The notes under the pieces were generated by a model that was not told the origin of the DNA, made no database searches, and was given only the letters and a program-made list of their open reading frames with translations. A program made the position numbers and the translations under genes. 64,000 nt of DNA from contig LSAX01000010.1 in NCBI GenBank assembly GCA_001557505.1, forward strand, positions 620,001 to 684,000. Reading direction: 5' to 3'. Positions 23,104-34,177 of this stretch are shown in pieces. Source of the DNA: Reticulascus tulasneorum (lineage: Eukaryota > Ascomycota > Sordariomycetes > Glomerellales > Reticulascaceae). The first letter of the stretch is position 1; every line of letters starts with the position of its first letter.

Positions 23104-24380
23104 TTATGAAAGTCCCAAGGCTTTCTTCTCATCCTCCCCGAGCTGACCGAGCGCCTGCCGCCGCGTCGGAGCATCAGGGTCGAAATAAGGTTTCTCCGCG
23201 AGCGAGGTCACCCGCGTCCCGTGTCTGGGATGTTTCCCTCCATAATCCCAACTGGCATTATGAATGGTGATCCTATATCGCGTCAATAATTGTTCATTAT
23301 TTCAAGACATTTTCGGGGTAGTTTCTTGCCTATTGTCCCACAGCACGCTTGTACCAGGAGTCCATCGGAACCGAACCTGGATGTCCACATTTTTCTCATA
23401 GACGTCGTAGAGATATCCAAGAATTAAATCACTCTCGGCCTTGTCCAATCCTACAATTCTCACAGTCATGGCCCGATTCACCCACAACGCCTTCCACCCC
23501 GTGGCTGGGTGGATACGCACCAAAGGATGCGTCCTTTCCAGAAATTTGGGTCCCGCTTGGGGGTCATCCCGATCGAGATATGGGTGTGCAGACCGATATA
23601 CGGCGTATTTGCCGTCGATAATCCTGCGGAAGTCAGGGGAAAGCTTCTCATAGGCTGAGTACCCGCTAGCCCAAAGCGTATCTCCACCGATTGGGGGCAC
23701 GGTGTCGTTATGCAGGTGTGTGATTCCTGCCGGTTGCCGCTCGTGTACAAGGTCAGTGTGCCACCGGCTTGCGCCACCAGGATTCCGAAAGTTTGCCGGA
23801 AATTCCGTCGCTTGGAGGTCTGGCCAGATAACCGTTACGCCCTCGACGCCAGGAACTTGTGGGACTTGTGGCTGCTTCTACTCAGCATGACAGGCCACGC
23901 GAAGGAAGCAAATGCGAGGCTTAAAAGAGATCTTACATGAACTTCGATGGCCCCGTACCATTCGCCAAGCTCCTTTTGCTGCTGAGGCGTAATTTCCTGG
24001 TTTCGGAAAAACACCACGCTCCGTTCAGCAATCAGCAGAGCAAGTTCGTCTTTTTGCTGCGGTGTAAGATCTTTCAGCTGGATGCCCTCGATCTCGGTCC
24101 CAATATGCGCGGTAAGATCGGTCACCTTCGTAGCCGCGGACAGCAAGGCTTTCTTCGCCTTATCGGCCCTAGCGCCAGCGTCATCATAGACACGCTCATA
24201 ATCGCGGATCTTGTAAACATCCTGAAGGTATAGTGGTTTCGCAGGGCGGTATGGATATCCCTGACTCAAATCGATTCCGGCGTTGGCCAAGCGCCTCAAC
24301 GTCGGTTCTGGAAGCCCAAGAGTATCTTTCTTGGGCTGAACAACTTCGGTGATTACTGGATCAATTGCGGACGGTGCCAT
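23104..24380 (-). CDS. TauD/TfdA-family Fe(II)/2-oxoglutarate dioxygenase (sulfonate dioxygenase-like)
   Basis: Exons 23937-24380, 23330-23877 and 23104-23272 give 386 aa. The second intron (23273-23329) has a GC donor (AG|GCAAGA) and a normal AG acceptor; the reading frame and the family motif both require it. Iron ligands are visible: His188 and Asp190 in RWHTDLVHE, and the distal His335 in ITIHNASWDY, with Arg346 placed to bind 2-oxoglutarate (HPRHGTR). Length and layout match fungal taurine/alkylsulfonate dioxygenases (JLP1-like), which release sulfite from sulfonates. Related fungal members act on other substrates, so sulfonate specificity is inference. A divergent Dal5-type transporter gene starts 1.17 kb away, suggesting an uptake and oxidation pair. 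A (GT)22 tract lies about 80 bp upstream of the start. Confidence 0.9.
23273..23329 (-). other. GC-AG intron in the TauD-like dioxygenase gene
   Basis: Donor AG|GCAAGA, branch ATTGACG and acceptor GATATAG, 57 nt. It joins LWDNR to ITIHNASWDY, restoring the distal iron ligand. Confidence 0.85.
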
Positions 24381-24458
24381 TTTCGCTTTAGTATTGGTAG
24401 AATGTCTGAGTCGACCTCTTAGTTGATGTCACGTTCCTGGAAGGTTCTTGTTCGCTAC

Positions 24459-24460
<2 letters not shown>

Positions 24461-24505
<45 letters not shown>
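24461..24505. repeat. (GT)22 microsatellite
   Basis: An uninterrupted GT dinucleotide run of 45 nt, in the 5' region of the dioxygenase gene (read as CA repeats on its coding strand). Length polymorphism between strains is likely. Confidence 0.97.
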
Positions 24506-24510
<5 letters not shown>

Positions 24511-25554
24511 GCAAGTTTATTCAGAGGATGGTGGCTCATTTTACTCTACTTGACATTTTAAGCATTCATTGATCTAACGTTAAAACAACGTCCTTCATCA
24601 GCTGGCCTCTGACCTCACCAAAGGCATCCGCCATGGAGTAGCTTTTTGGGTGATTACCAATGGTGTGCGGGGTCATCCCACCACCAGCGGTCGTATCGAT
24701 GATCAAATATGCATTGTAAATGACGACGTACGGATGATAGGGTGTCAAGTCGCCCCTCGAGACCATCACAACTTACTGTTATCACGCTGCGCTCGCAAGA
24801 TGAAGACAAAAATGCAACCCCGTCGTGCTCTTAATGGTTACAGCTTCCGATTCTCGAACCATGGCCCCTCACTACATCCTGCCAAGTCTAGATAAGCGCA
24901 AAGCCATATCAGATCGGATTTCCGGGGAAGATCCACAACGTGTTATATCCGACGTTGATTCTTGTCTGATGTTAGTTTGGTATTGCGTGATGAGAACGGT
25001 GCGGAGCTGTCACGCCATTTGAGCATTACCATGTCTGCCCGTCAACGCGAACCCCGCTGCTCAAGTTGCTCTCAAGTGATCCAACAGCTTTGATGTTAGC
25101 TCCGTCATCTCCAACTCGGCCATCTGCCGTTGCCTAGGCTGTCGCGCCAGTTGCACCATATCCACACATGTGTCAACGGCCTGGGCTGTGACATCCTCTG
25201 CATATACCCGCAGCTGCATGGTCATCTGTGATATCGATCCAGGCTCGGCCTAGACATGAGTCCCTCGTACGACCCCCACGATGGGCGTGACTCGCTTGGC
25301 ACTGGACTTTCTGACTTCCCCCCCAAAGCAGTATAACTGATCAACCCATGACGAGGTATTGAGCCAGAACAATACGTAGCACGCCATCTGCGCCTGTATT
25401 GCCCAAGATCAGATGGGAGGAGAGGGGCACCGGCCTGGTTGATGAAGAGAGCGTCTACAGTCATTAAATGTGCTGAGGCCCATACATTGTCAAATTTCGG
25501 GCTCGGCGTCTGTCAGCATCGTTTCTTAGACTACCAGCACGGTCATTACGCAAT
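24506..25554. promoter_or_regulatory. Divergent intergenic region of dioxygenase and transporter genes
   Basis: About 1 kb beyond the microsatellite, presumably with both promoters. Three short minus-strand frames (24566-24769, 25061-25225, 25399-25464) have a protein-like composition but no assured gene model; see the findings. No clear ATG-N4-CAT sulfur-regulator (CYS-3/MetR) motif was spotted by eye. Confidence 0.4.
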
Positions 25555-27205
25555 ATGACAAAACCTATCGATCGGTCCCTTACCGGAGAGTCTTTGTCTC
25601 AATCAAAACCAACAGAGCTTAGCACGCATGATGTTGCAGATGGATCGCGACAGAGCAGCACGGATATCATTCAACAGGAACCGAAACGGACTTGGAAGTC
25701 CTACCTCTGGGACACACTTGAGAAACCTCCAGAGGAAAGGCGTTTTCTTTTCAAGCTGGATGCTGTCTTGCTTACTCTGGCTTCACTGGGGTACTTCATT
25801 AAGTATCTCGACCAGATCAATATCAACAATGCATTTGTCTCTGGAATGAAGGAGGATCTTGGTCTATATCATAATGAGTTGAACTACATGCAGACGTGTT
25901 GGACGGTCGGCTATGTTATCGGTGAGATACCAAGGTTAGTAGGACTACCACAGCACAGTTTCTTCTTATGGTACCAGTTGCCTGGACAGCCTTCGATAAT
26001 TTCTCGTACCTTCGCAGGCACCTAGGCTGATTTTCTCCAGTAATCTTCTCCTGACCCGACTTCGACCGTCCATATGGATTCCAACATGTGAGGTCCGTAT
26101 CATGAGTTCGATGTGACAGCCCTTATGTTTAACAGCAAGCTAGGTAACCTGGGCTGTGTTGACCATTCTTCTCGCCAAATGCACTACCATCAATCAGATC
26201 TACGTTTTGCGATTCTTTATTGGGCTTGCAGAGAGTGCTTTCTACCCTGGTATGCAATATATAATCGGCTCCTGGTACCGCAAAGACGAGCTTGCGAAAA
26301 GATCTTGCATTTTCCATGCGGCGGGCGCCCTTGGAACAATGTTTTCAGGATATCTCATGGCTGCAGTTTATAAATTAGATGGAGTCCATGGGTATAAAGG
26401 CTGGCAATGGTTGTTCATCATTGACGCAGTCATTTCCCTCCCAATCGCAGTCTCGGGATTCTTTTTCTTCCCAGATGTTCCCGAAATCACAACAGCGTGG
26501 TATTTTAGCAAGGAAGAAGTTGCTCTAGCACAAAAAAGGATGCAACTTGAAGGTCGGGCTAACAGAGCCCCGTTTACGAAGGCGAAATTCAAGAGAATAT
26601 TCTCGTCTTGGCATCTATACGCACTTACGTTCTTATATATATTCTTTAACAACGGCAACGGAGCATCAAGTCAGCCAGCATTTCAACTGTGGCTCAAATC
26701 AGAAGGGTACAGCGTGACCCAAATCAACACATATCCTACCATCACAGCTGCCATTGCAGTTGTGATGACACTTGTGTACGCCTGGACCTCAGACACGATT
26801 TTTCGAGGTGCACGATGGCCGCCTATTGTTTTCTCTGGCATCGTCAACATTATCATATATGCGAGCCTTGCAGCTTGGAATATCCCAAACGGCTGGAAGT
26901 GGGCTTGCTATCTGCTCTCTGGATTCGGCGGTGGCATAAGTGGACTAACATATGCCTGGGCGCACGAGATCTGTAAGGATGACAACGAAGAACGTGCCTT
27001 AGTAACGGGTTCGATGAATGAAATGGCATATGTGATCCAGGCTTGGCTGCCTCTGCTTATCTGGCAGCAAGTGGAGGCTCCAGAGTATAAGAAAGGCTTC
27101 AGTACCATGGTATTCATTGCTGTTGCCCTGATCAGCACCGCTTTTCTGATACGATTCTTGCACCACCGCGAACTGGCAGGGAAAAGGATATCTCTTGGTG
27201 AATGA
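25555..27205 (+). CDS. MFS transporter, anion:cation symporter (Dal5-like) family
   Basis: Exons 25555-25934, 26041-26092 and 26144-27205 give 497 aa. The 52-nt middle exon restores the TM2-loop-TM3 region (NLLLTRLRPSIWIPTCE joined to VTWAVLTILLAKC). An N-terminal hydrophilic tail of about 75 residues is followed by KLDAVLLTLASLGYFIKYLDQININNAFVSG, a signature of the fungal Dal5/allantoate-pantothenate-vitamin H group. About 12 hydrophobic segments are evident, with the usual central charged loop (about 255-285). Members import organic anions such as allantoate, nicotinate, biotin precursors, cysteine or sulfonates (Soa1). Next to a TauD-type dioxygenase, sulfonate uptake is a reasonable inference. 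The start is the first ATG of the frame. Confidence 0.92.
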
Positions 27206-28121
27206 GTCTTTTTGGTAGTAGTGGAACGAAGTTAGTGGCCGGGATAGTTTAAACTTTGAACCACGTACGGTATTGACATGATGTGACTACGCAAAGCTCA
27301 GAATGAAGGCTAGTTTGGATACGCTACAAGGTTCATCTATCTCATCGGCATTGCGGATCAATCACCAACTCCTCTATGAAGCTATAGTCGCATGACTCAA
27401 GTACAAAGGCGACTAATGAATCATACATTCACCACTTCACTCAATTAGACCGGGACAACATTTGTATTGGCTTTATCATACTGTATGAAAGCCTCATGTG
27501 TTGTGTTTTGGCCTCAATTTCTCGCTACCACTTCAGCTGAATATTTCAAGCTACTTCATCGCATGGAGAAAATTTCCATTAAAGCATTACACGGCGGAGG
27601 TGAGTTCCCAGTACGGCGGACCTCATTTGGATGGAATCGGAACTTAGTGGCGCAAAGCAAATAGTCTGACGCAGCCGATATCTTACAATGTGCTGTCGCA
27701 ATCGATTGAACCGCGTGGGGGCTCTTGTGTGAGTTTCTGCAGGATGACGTGCTTGCGAGTGCAAGTCACATAATAATGGCACGACTTCGTAGACCTACAG
27801 ACTACGAAAGTCAAATTGTCCTCGTACCTGCCAATATTCCCAAGTCTTGCGAGTGGCGCTGATCCCTTGCCGCATACCATATCTCTCATCCGATCCATCA
27901 GCGGGAATAATCAAGTCCCAATGCTACCGAACTGGCGACCACATTCTCACCAATCTTAGATCACGTATCGCCCGTGGTTCTCGTTCGCGATATACGAAAC
28001 ACTTGGATACCGGAGCGCACCCATTGGGTGGGTTTATAATTTGTTCCTGCGCATGGTTTCTCCTTTCGTTGACTTTAAGCGTTGTCTGGCCTGAACCTTT
28101 CATATCCAGGACTTAATTGAA
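27206..28121. other. Intergenic region between transporter and FMO genes
   Basis: About 0.9 kb separating two plus-strand genes. It holds the transporter 3' flank and FMO promoter; no further gene was recognised. Confidence 0.5.
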
Positions 28122-29690
28122 ATGGAAGCCTCTCATTTCTTACCCGAGTCGGCTTCTGAGCAGCCTGGGAGAACGAACCTGAAGGTTGCCGTTATTGGAG
28201 CAGGAATAAGTGGTGTTTGTGCAGCCGCCCATTTGATAAAGTTCGGCCACACTGCAACAGTGTTTGAGCGTTCAGATATCTCGGGAGGAGTTTGGCATTT
28301 TGATGCAAGATCATCCCTCGATCCAGCATATCCAAACAATATACCCTCCAAAGGCGACTATGTCGTCAGTCAGGCCGGCCAAGTCAATACTAGGATTCCA
28401 TCACTAGACGGTTCTAATGGCGTCTTAGAACGGCCTTCGGCGATAGATGACATAAGCGCGATTGTATCATTCGCTCCTCCGGGGCCTTGCTATTCAGGCC
28501 TCAAAAACAATGTCCCTACCCAGCTCATGGTTTCCAGTCTTGGTCCTTGGCCGACTGGAACTCATGATTTTGTGAACCAAAAGATTGTCGAGGAATATGT
28601 CCAAAATTTGTCACAGACGCAAGGCGTTGATAAGGTAACCCGCTTCAACACGAGAGTCGACGATCTGAGGAAATCAGAAGATGGGTATCATTGGCTAGTA
28701 CGGTTTGTCAATCTAATACAACAAAGGGGAAGCGCCCCTCGTCTTTCGGAAGGCGTATCACAATTTGATGCAATTGTCATTGCCTCGGGACATTACAATA
28801 TGCCAAGAATTCCAAATATGGTTGGTCTCCAAGCATGGAAAGGTCGCTATGCGCACAGGGTTCTGCACTCGAAGCAGTATCGCAACCCCCAAGCTTTCAA
28901 GAACGCAACAGTGCTCGTGATCGGTGGGGGAGTCTCATCGACAGATATATGCCGTGAGCTGGACGGAATTTCCGGACAGACATTCCAGAGTGTCAGGGGA
29001 TTAGAAAGCGACAACACCTTGCCAGTCACGATGCTGCCAGAAACAGTTGAGCGCATTCGCGAAGTGGTGATGTTCACTCTAAAGGAGCCCGAACTGGATA
29101 ACCGGCCACTCAGTGACGATGATCCTATTCCGGGAGAAGTTATTCTGGTCGATGGGAGAGTTTTGACTGGGATCCATTGGGTAGTGCTTGCCACGGGATA
29201 TATAACATCCTACCCATTCATATCCCATCTTCATGGAGACTCAATATCTGCAGCTGGCGCGAGTCCAAACACGATCGTAACAAAGGAGGGTGAAATGACA
29301 CACAATCTTCACAAAGACATATTTTATATCGAAGATCCGACGCTAGCATTTGTCGGAGTGCCATACTACATCGCAACATTCTCTTTATTCGATTTCCAGG
29401 CTCAAGTTGTGGCGAGGGTGTTTTCTGCTTACGCTCAGTTGCCAAGTAAAAAGGAAATGAGGGATGAATATGAACGTCGTGTAGAGAAAAAAGGATTAGG
29501 ACGATTGTTTCATAGCCTGAGGGGCGGGGGTCTTGAGATTCTGTACGTGAAAGATCTTGTTGAGTGGATGAATAGGGATAGCAAGATGCTCAACAGACAT
29601 CCCATGAATGGTCATACAGAGGAGTGGATCCGGATGTACTGGGAAATGCAAGAAAGGATCAAGAAGCTATGGGGGGAACAACGAGTTTAG
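28122..29690 (+). CDS. Flavin-containing monooxygenase (class B, FMO-like)
   Basis: A single exon of 522 aa. Residues 21-50 form the FAD-binding Rossmann motif KVAVIGAGISGVCAAAHL with the terminal acidic residue of strand 2 in VFERSD, followed by GGVWHFD, a common FMO marker. A second GxGxxG-like motif for NADPH (VLVIGGGVSSTDICREL) lies near residue 265. Just before it is an FMO-identifying segment (WKGRYAHRVLHSKQY). The ATG-type motif VLATGYITSYPF near residue 350 is also present. These enzymes oxygenate nucleophilic N or S atoms using NADPH and O2. In context the substrate could be a sulfur or nitrogen compound handled with the dioxygenase and transporter, which is inference. No intron is needed. 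Confidence 0.93.
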   Translation: MEASHFLPESASEQPGRTNLKVAVIGAGISGVCAAAHLIKFGHTATVFERSDISGGVWHFDARSSLDPAYPNNIPSKGDYVVSQAGQVNTRIPSLDGSNGVLERPSAIDDISAIVSFAPPGPCYSGLKNNVPTQLMVSSLGPWPTGTHDFVNQKIVEEYVQNLSQTQGVDKVTRFNTRVDDLRKSEDGYHWLVRFVNLIQQRGSAPRLSEGVSQFDAIVIASGHYNMPRIPNMVGLQAWKGRYAHRVLHSKQYRNPQAFKNATVLVIGGGVSSTDICRELDGISGQTFQSVRGLESDNTLPVTMLPETVERIREVVMFTLKEPELDNRPLSDDDPIPGEVILVDGRVLTGIHWVVLATGYITSYPFISHLHGDSISAAGASPNTIVTKEGEMTHNLHKDIFYIEDPTLAFVGVPYYIATFSLFDFQAQVVARVFSAYAQLPSKKEMRDEYERRVEKKGLGRLFHSLRGGGLEILYVKDLVEWMNRDSKMLNRHPMNGHTEEWIRMYWEMQERIKKLWGEQRV

Positions 29691-30241
29691 ACTTTTGCAA
29701 TTTGGCATCAAGAATCAAGTCATTCAATTGACATAGCATTGTTAGAATGCTCGAAAGATTGTGTCGCAACGAACATGATGTGCATATCGGGACTAGCCAC
29801 GTCCAGCGCAGAATTCTCTTAGCATCTACTTCACATCTTAACCGCGTTGTGTTACATTGAATCCTTTCCAGGAGGACTTAGTAAGACTTCCAAGGACAAA
29901 TTAGCGGCATGATTGAGCCGATTTGCGCTCCTTCAGGCGTCATAATCAATCTACATACCGCCCGCGCTTTGCTGGGCCCTTTAGCCGCCTCCCGTATTCC
30001 ATTACAGGTATCTCGCAAAGCATTGTTGCATCGGCCTGTTATTGCAAGCGGGGATTGAAATACCGGCTGATTTGCAATCTCACTTCAAAATAGTCGGACG
30101 TTGGGTATATAGTCAAGGTGAGAATAATGTTGAATCGTCCAGTGCTCCCAGAAAAACTTACCATTTGATCGTTAACAGAACAGTTCAGTAACCTTAAAAC
30201 CGGCACCAAAGGAATAAACCAATTCAAAATCCCATTTCAAA
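29691..30241. other. Intergenic region
   Basis: FMO 3' flank and promoter of the small DUF3237 gene; nothing else was recognised. Confidence 0.5.
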
Positions 30242-30805
30242 ATGTTGGGATTACCGTTGTTCTTGATTTCTCTAGCGGCCACTGCTCTTGCAGACCCAAA
30301 GCCGCCAACACTTACATACCTATATAGCGTCAATCTCACCATTCCAGCTCCTATCGATATCGGTATAGCTCCCTTTGGTGCTAGGGGAATCTTGTCGATT
30401 ACCGGTGGGAGTTTTTGGGGGCCGAAGTTGAATGGTGAGTAGCATATGAGTCTGATGCATTATCCCACATGGCACATTCCATATTCTGAGAGACAAAAAA
30501 TGATTGATAACGAGCATATAGGAACCGTTGGAGTTGGCCTGGACTGGGGGATCACAGACGCCAAGGGCACATTTAGCCCTGATGCAGTCTACACCCTGGC
30601 GACAAGCGACGGGGCTAATATCATGGTTACTGAGAAGGGCCATGCTCCTAATGTGCACATTTTGTTTGAGACGGGCAGTGAGAAGTATTCTTGGCTCAAC
30701 ACCGCCGTTGGCTATGCCAGTGGTGGACCGATTGATGGTGGCGTCGCCTTGGATGTGTGGCAGGCAAGGAGTTCCTCCCGGAATGGTCGATTCGAACATT
30801 GCTAA
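30242..30805 (+). CDS. Small secreted DUF3237-family protein
   Basis: Exons 30242-30434 and 30522-30805 give 158 aa. Residues 1-18 form a signal peptide (MLGLPLFLISLAATALAD). The mature part reads as a DUF3237 beta-barrel: GARGILSITGGSFWGPKLNG joined across the intron to TVGVGLDWG, then SPDAVYTLATSDGANIMV. Length matches the family. DUF3237 proteins are of unknown biochemical function and usually cytosolic in bacteria; secreted versions are common in ascomycetes. The reading frame ends in a short Ser/Arg-rich tail (SSSRNGRF). It is the last gene of the accessory stretch before the housekeeping block. Confidence 0.82.
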
Positions 30806-32634
30806 CTCATAGACAGTTAACTCCATAAGTTAGAGTGGTCTTCGGGTGGACTTGCTCAAGATTTGAGTCTTAATGCAAAGTTATGCGTCAAAACAATGCA
30901 CTTTCAAGTGTCTTGAAAAGCCAAGATTTTGGATTGGAATTTGTATAGAAAATTGGAAATTTTGGACTACCTGGAGAACATCCATAGCAGTATTATGGTT
31001 GGAGCAGGCGAGAGTAGGTGGCACCACGAGAGATGGCCTTGTCACTATTCATCATAGTATTCTAGTATCACCATCTTCAACTCAATGGTACTGCCGTTCG
31101 GATTCTCTTTGTGTTTTGAATAATCTAACAGGTTTCCATGCTGTAGTCGTCATGATATAACGCGCAGACTGCATGATGATCATGGTTTTGTGCAAGAGCC
31201 TCCAAGATTGCTTGACATATCAGACATACTCGTGCCAGATGTAGCACGAATCTTATCATTATAGCAGTATGAGACTTAATTGCAGTCTTCAGCACACAAG
31301 GTAGGGTTGGTGACGGAGCAACACATGGGTAGATGCGAGCAGTCTGCACAGCGAGATGTGCCGATATGCGACACAGGATGCCTTAAATATCAAAGAAACG
31401 TACCAGGAACTAAGTCACAAGTGACATACAGATCTGATGGTGAAAGTATTTAGGTTAAAATAGATTGAAGGGTTTCCAAGGGGGTCCTCTGGAATTGTTG
31501 GCGTGGTGAGGGAAACCGGTACTGCGACCGTTGCCAGTTGCGTCGAAAGATTTATCTTGTGGCATTGAGCCCAAGGTAGCCTCCAATTTTTTGCCCTTGA
31601 ATCGGGCTTTTTTGATGGGATAACCGTCCCCGAGCTTGTATTACGCCTAAACCGATCATGGGAGAGTGACTTGCTCGCCTCAGACCCTCACACCCCTTCA
31701 AATAGGGGAAGGAGTGGATGGCTTAGCGGTCAAGCAAACACATTTGGCTCTCTTTATGATTCCGGATGCTTCAAAACTCTAGAAAATGGGAGCAGACGTT
31801 CGACCCCCAATATCTACAGATTTTAATTTGCCTTTTTTGCCTCATGCTACAAAGACACACAATTGTAGGCGAGGTGGGATCCGCTGGAATAGCCCAGTCA
31901 GCGTTCCATTCAGAGGAACCAGGGCGTAGAGCTTCTTTTTATAAGTTATACAGTGAACCTCTGCCATATCTTAGAATGAAGTGCGTGCGCCTCCTGAACA
32001 ATGGCTTCAAACAAACGGATCTGTGGCAACTTGAGTATATCAGTTCCCAGCCCACGTCAGCAAAGACCAGTCACAGGCTAGCTATCCATAAAGCCAGGAG
32101 CAAAATAATGTGGCCCATTCTGCACTGCATATGCAATACTCCTCGTTGTTTAGATACACTTGCTTTCAGTGAGATACTATTAGATGCAATCACATCTGTG
32201 GCTTGGGTATCCAGGACAGAACACAGACAATACTTGCTCGACGATCAGATGCGAGTAGCTAGGGTTCGAGCAGAACAAGTATACGCCATTTAGGCCGAAG
32301 CAAAACAGCCCCAAAGAGCGCCATGGACATTGTTCATCGAATAAGAACATCCATCTATATATAGATTGGACACCGTTAGACATGGAGTCAATTGTAGTGG
32401 GGCTGTCCCAGGCCCAGATTGCCGAATCAACGCGCTCGGGCCACCACCTTACTTCAACACCAGGGACCACACACTGCGACTCCCTCTACTGCTCCACCAC
32501 GTAAGGCAGACCAACTCCTCGGCATGAAGCGGTGAGATCGCCCAGCAACGCATAGATACCATTTACCGCAGAATTACAGTATTCTCTAGATCCTAGCATT
32601 TGTTCCCACTCGGCCGTCTCCAGCGCCACCCAAC
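30806..32634. other. Intergenic region at accessory/core boundary
   Basis: About 1.8 kb without a convincing gene. A 175-codon plus-strand frame at 31766-32293 has no start context, domain or family feature and was not accepted. Confidence 0.45.
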
Positions 32635-33736
32635 ATGCAGTCAGGAATCTCAGGCAAGCTTACCCCGCCATCCTCTCGAACAACCCCGCTGACAGTATCC
32701 AGCTTCCCAAGAGCTGGTCTCTCAATTCAACACCCTCCTCTCCTCCGACTCCCACTTCGGCCTCCTTGCGACAATAGAGTCTGAAACCCTTAAGGCCCTC
32801 GACCTCCTACCCTCCAACGGCACAAACTTCGCAGAGAATCTCTCGGTCCTGAAGCCTTACCTCAAGCCGAACGAGGCCCTCTACATCATTCTCCGCCGCC
32901 ACACCACAGCCCCGTACCTAGCCGCCATAACCTACGTTCCCGATGCCGCCAAGGTCCGGCAGAAGATGCTCTTCGCATCCACGCGGCTGACGCTGACGCG
33001 CGAGCTCGGATCCGAGCACTTCAGGGAGACCATATTTGTGACCACGGCAGAGGAGCTGAGTCCTGCGGGGTTTGACAAGCACGATAGGCATGCTGCGCTG
33101 GACGCACCTCTTACGGAGGAAGAGAAGAGCTTAGGAGAGGTAAAGAGGGCGGAGCAGGAAGCGGGCTCAGGAACGGGTATTCGGGAGATTCATTTGAGCA
33201 AGAGCTTGTCCATGCCGTTGTCTGAGGATGCCATCGCGGCAATGAAAGAAGTAGGGGAGGAGGGCGGACGAGTCCTGACGATGCTGGTACATACTCCCAT
33301 GCACTGCAGTGCTCAACCGTTCCACTAACAAGTCCCCCAGAAAATCAATCCTCATACCGAAATAGTCGAACTCGTCCCTTCATCCACGACCCCCACCTCA
33401 ATCCCAGAGCTAGTCGCAGCCATCTCCGCAACCGAGCCACGATTCACATTCTTCCGCTACGCCCACACCCACGGCGGTAGCCAATTCAGCCCCGTTCTCT
33501 TCTTTTACACGTGTCCCGTGACGGCCGGCACCAAGTCCATCAAGAACCGCATGATGTACCCGCTTATGAAGCGTGCCGTCCTGGAAGTCGCGAGCCGCGA
33601 GGCCGGGTTGACGCTGGACAAGAAATTCGAGGTGGAGGACCCAAGCGAGATCACAGAGGACGTGGTCTTGGCGGATTTGCATCCGAAGGTGGAGGCGAGG
33701 CAGGGCTTCAGTCGGCCCAAGAGACCGGGTCGGTGA
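32635..33736 (+). CDS. twf1: Twinfilin, actin-monomer-binding protein
   Basis: Exons 32635-32653, 32703-33286 and 33341-33736 give 332 aa, the usual fungal twinfilin length. The 19-nt first exon encodes MQSGIS plus one base and is followed by a GC-AG intron (donor AG|GCAAGC, 32654-32702). The frame then reads ASQELVSQFNTLLSSDSHFGLLATIE, the ADF-H start. Two ADF/cofilin homology domains lie at about residues 1-140 and 170-310. The second ends with SQFSPVLFFYTCP and KNRMMYPLMKRAV, matching the actin-contact helix region. The basic C-terminal tail (RQGFSRPKRPGR) corresponds to the capping-protein-binding tail of twinfilins. It acts in cytosolic actin turnover. Confidence 0.93.
32654..32702 (+). 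other. GC-AG intron in twinfilin
   Basis: This 49-nt intron begins GCAAGC and ends TATCCAG. Removing it joins MQSGIS to the first ADF-H helix in frame, and no GT donor in the 19-nt exon can do this. Confidence 0.85.
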
Positions 33737-34177
33737 GTCACTTGGTTCTGGAGTTGGACGCGGTCTGCGACCCAGTGGAATAAATACATGATCCCGGATG
33801 ACAATCATTCCGGCATGACCTTCATAACCAGTGCTACTCGAACCAAAAGCTGTGACTACATGGTCAATTCTCTGTTGGATTGTAACATAAAGCCCGAAGG
33901 AGGCAATGAACAGCTGAGACAAAACCTCCGTCATGCAATTCAAATGCCACATTAACAGAGGAGGGCGAGCGAGTCTAGCCCTGTAGATGGTCTCCTCCCT
34001 CCCATGAATCCCTCTCTTCAAACCTCTCTTCACCGCAACTTCGCTTTCGCCGCCGCGATCGGGTTCGCAAATGCCGGGTCTTCTCGCCCCGAGTCTATGA
34101 TTCAACAATATTAGATCCTGGTATTCTTATCCATGATGCAGAAATTTCAATGTATCATTGCATCGCGTCTCCTCGAA
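33737..34177. other. Convergent intergenic region
   Basis: 3' flanks of twinfilin (+) and the carrier gene (-). Frames on the minus strand here are shadows of twinfilin. Confidence 0.6.

Noticed and set aside
24566..24769. Short minus-strand frame ending MADAFGEVRGQLMKDVVLTLDQ
   Set aside because: Looks somewhat protein-like but has no start, acceptor or partner exon I could join with confidence; kept only as part of a low-interest finding.
31766..32293. 175-codon plus-strand open frame
   Set aside because: Composition is not protein-like, there is no domain, signal peptide or splice-linked extension, and it sits in AT-rich intergenic DNA.
33410..34108. 232-codon minus-strand open frame
   Set aside because: About half is antisense to the third exon of twinfilin (+) and the rest is 3' flank; the sense frame has clear ADF-H homology.
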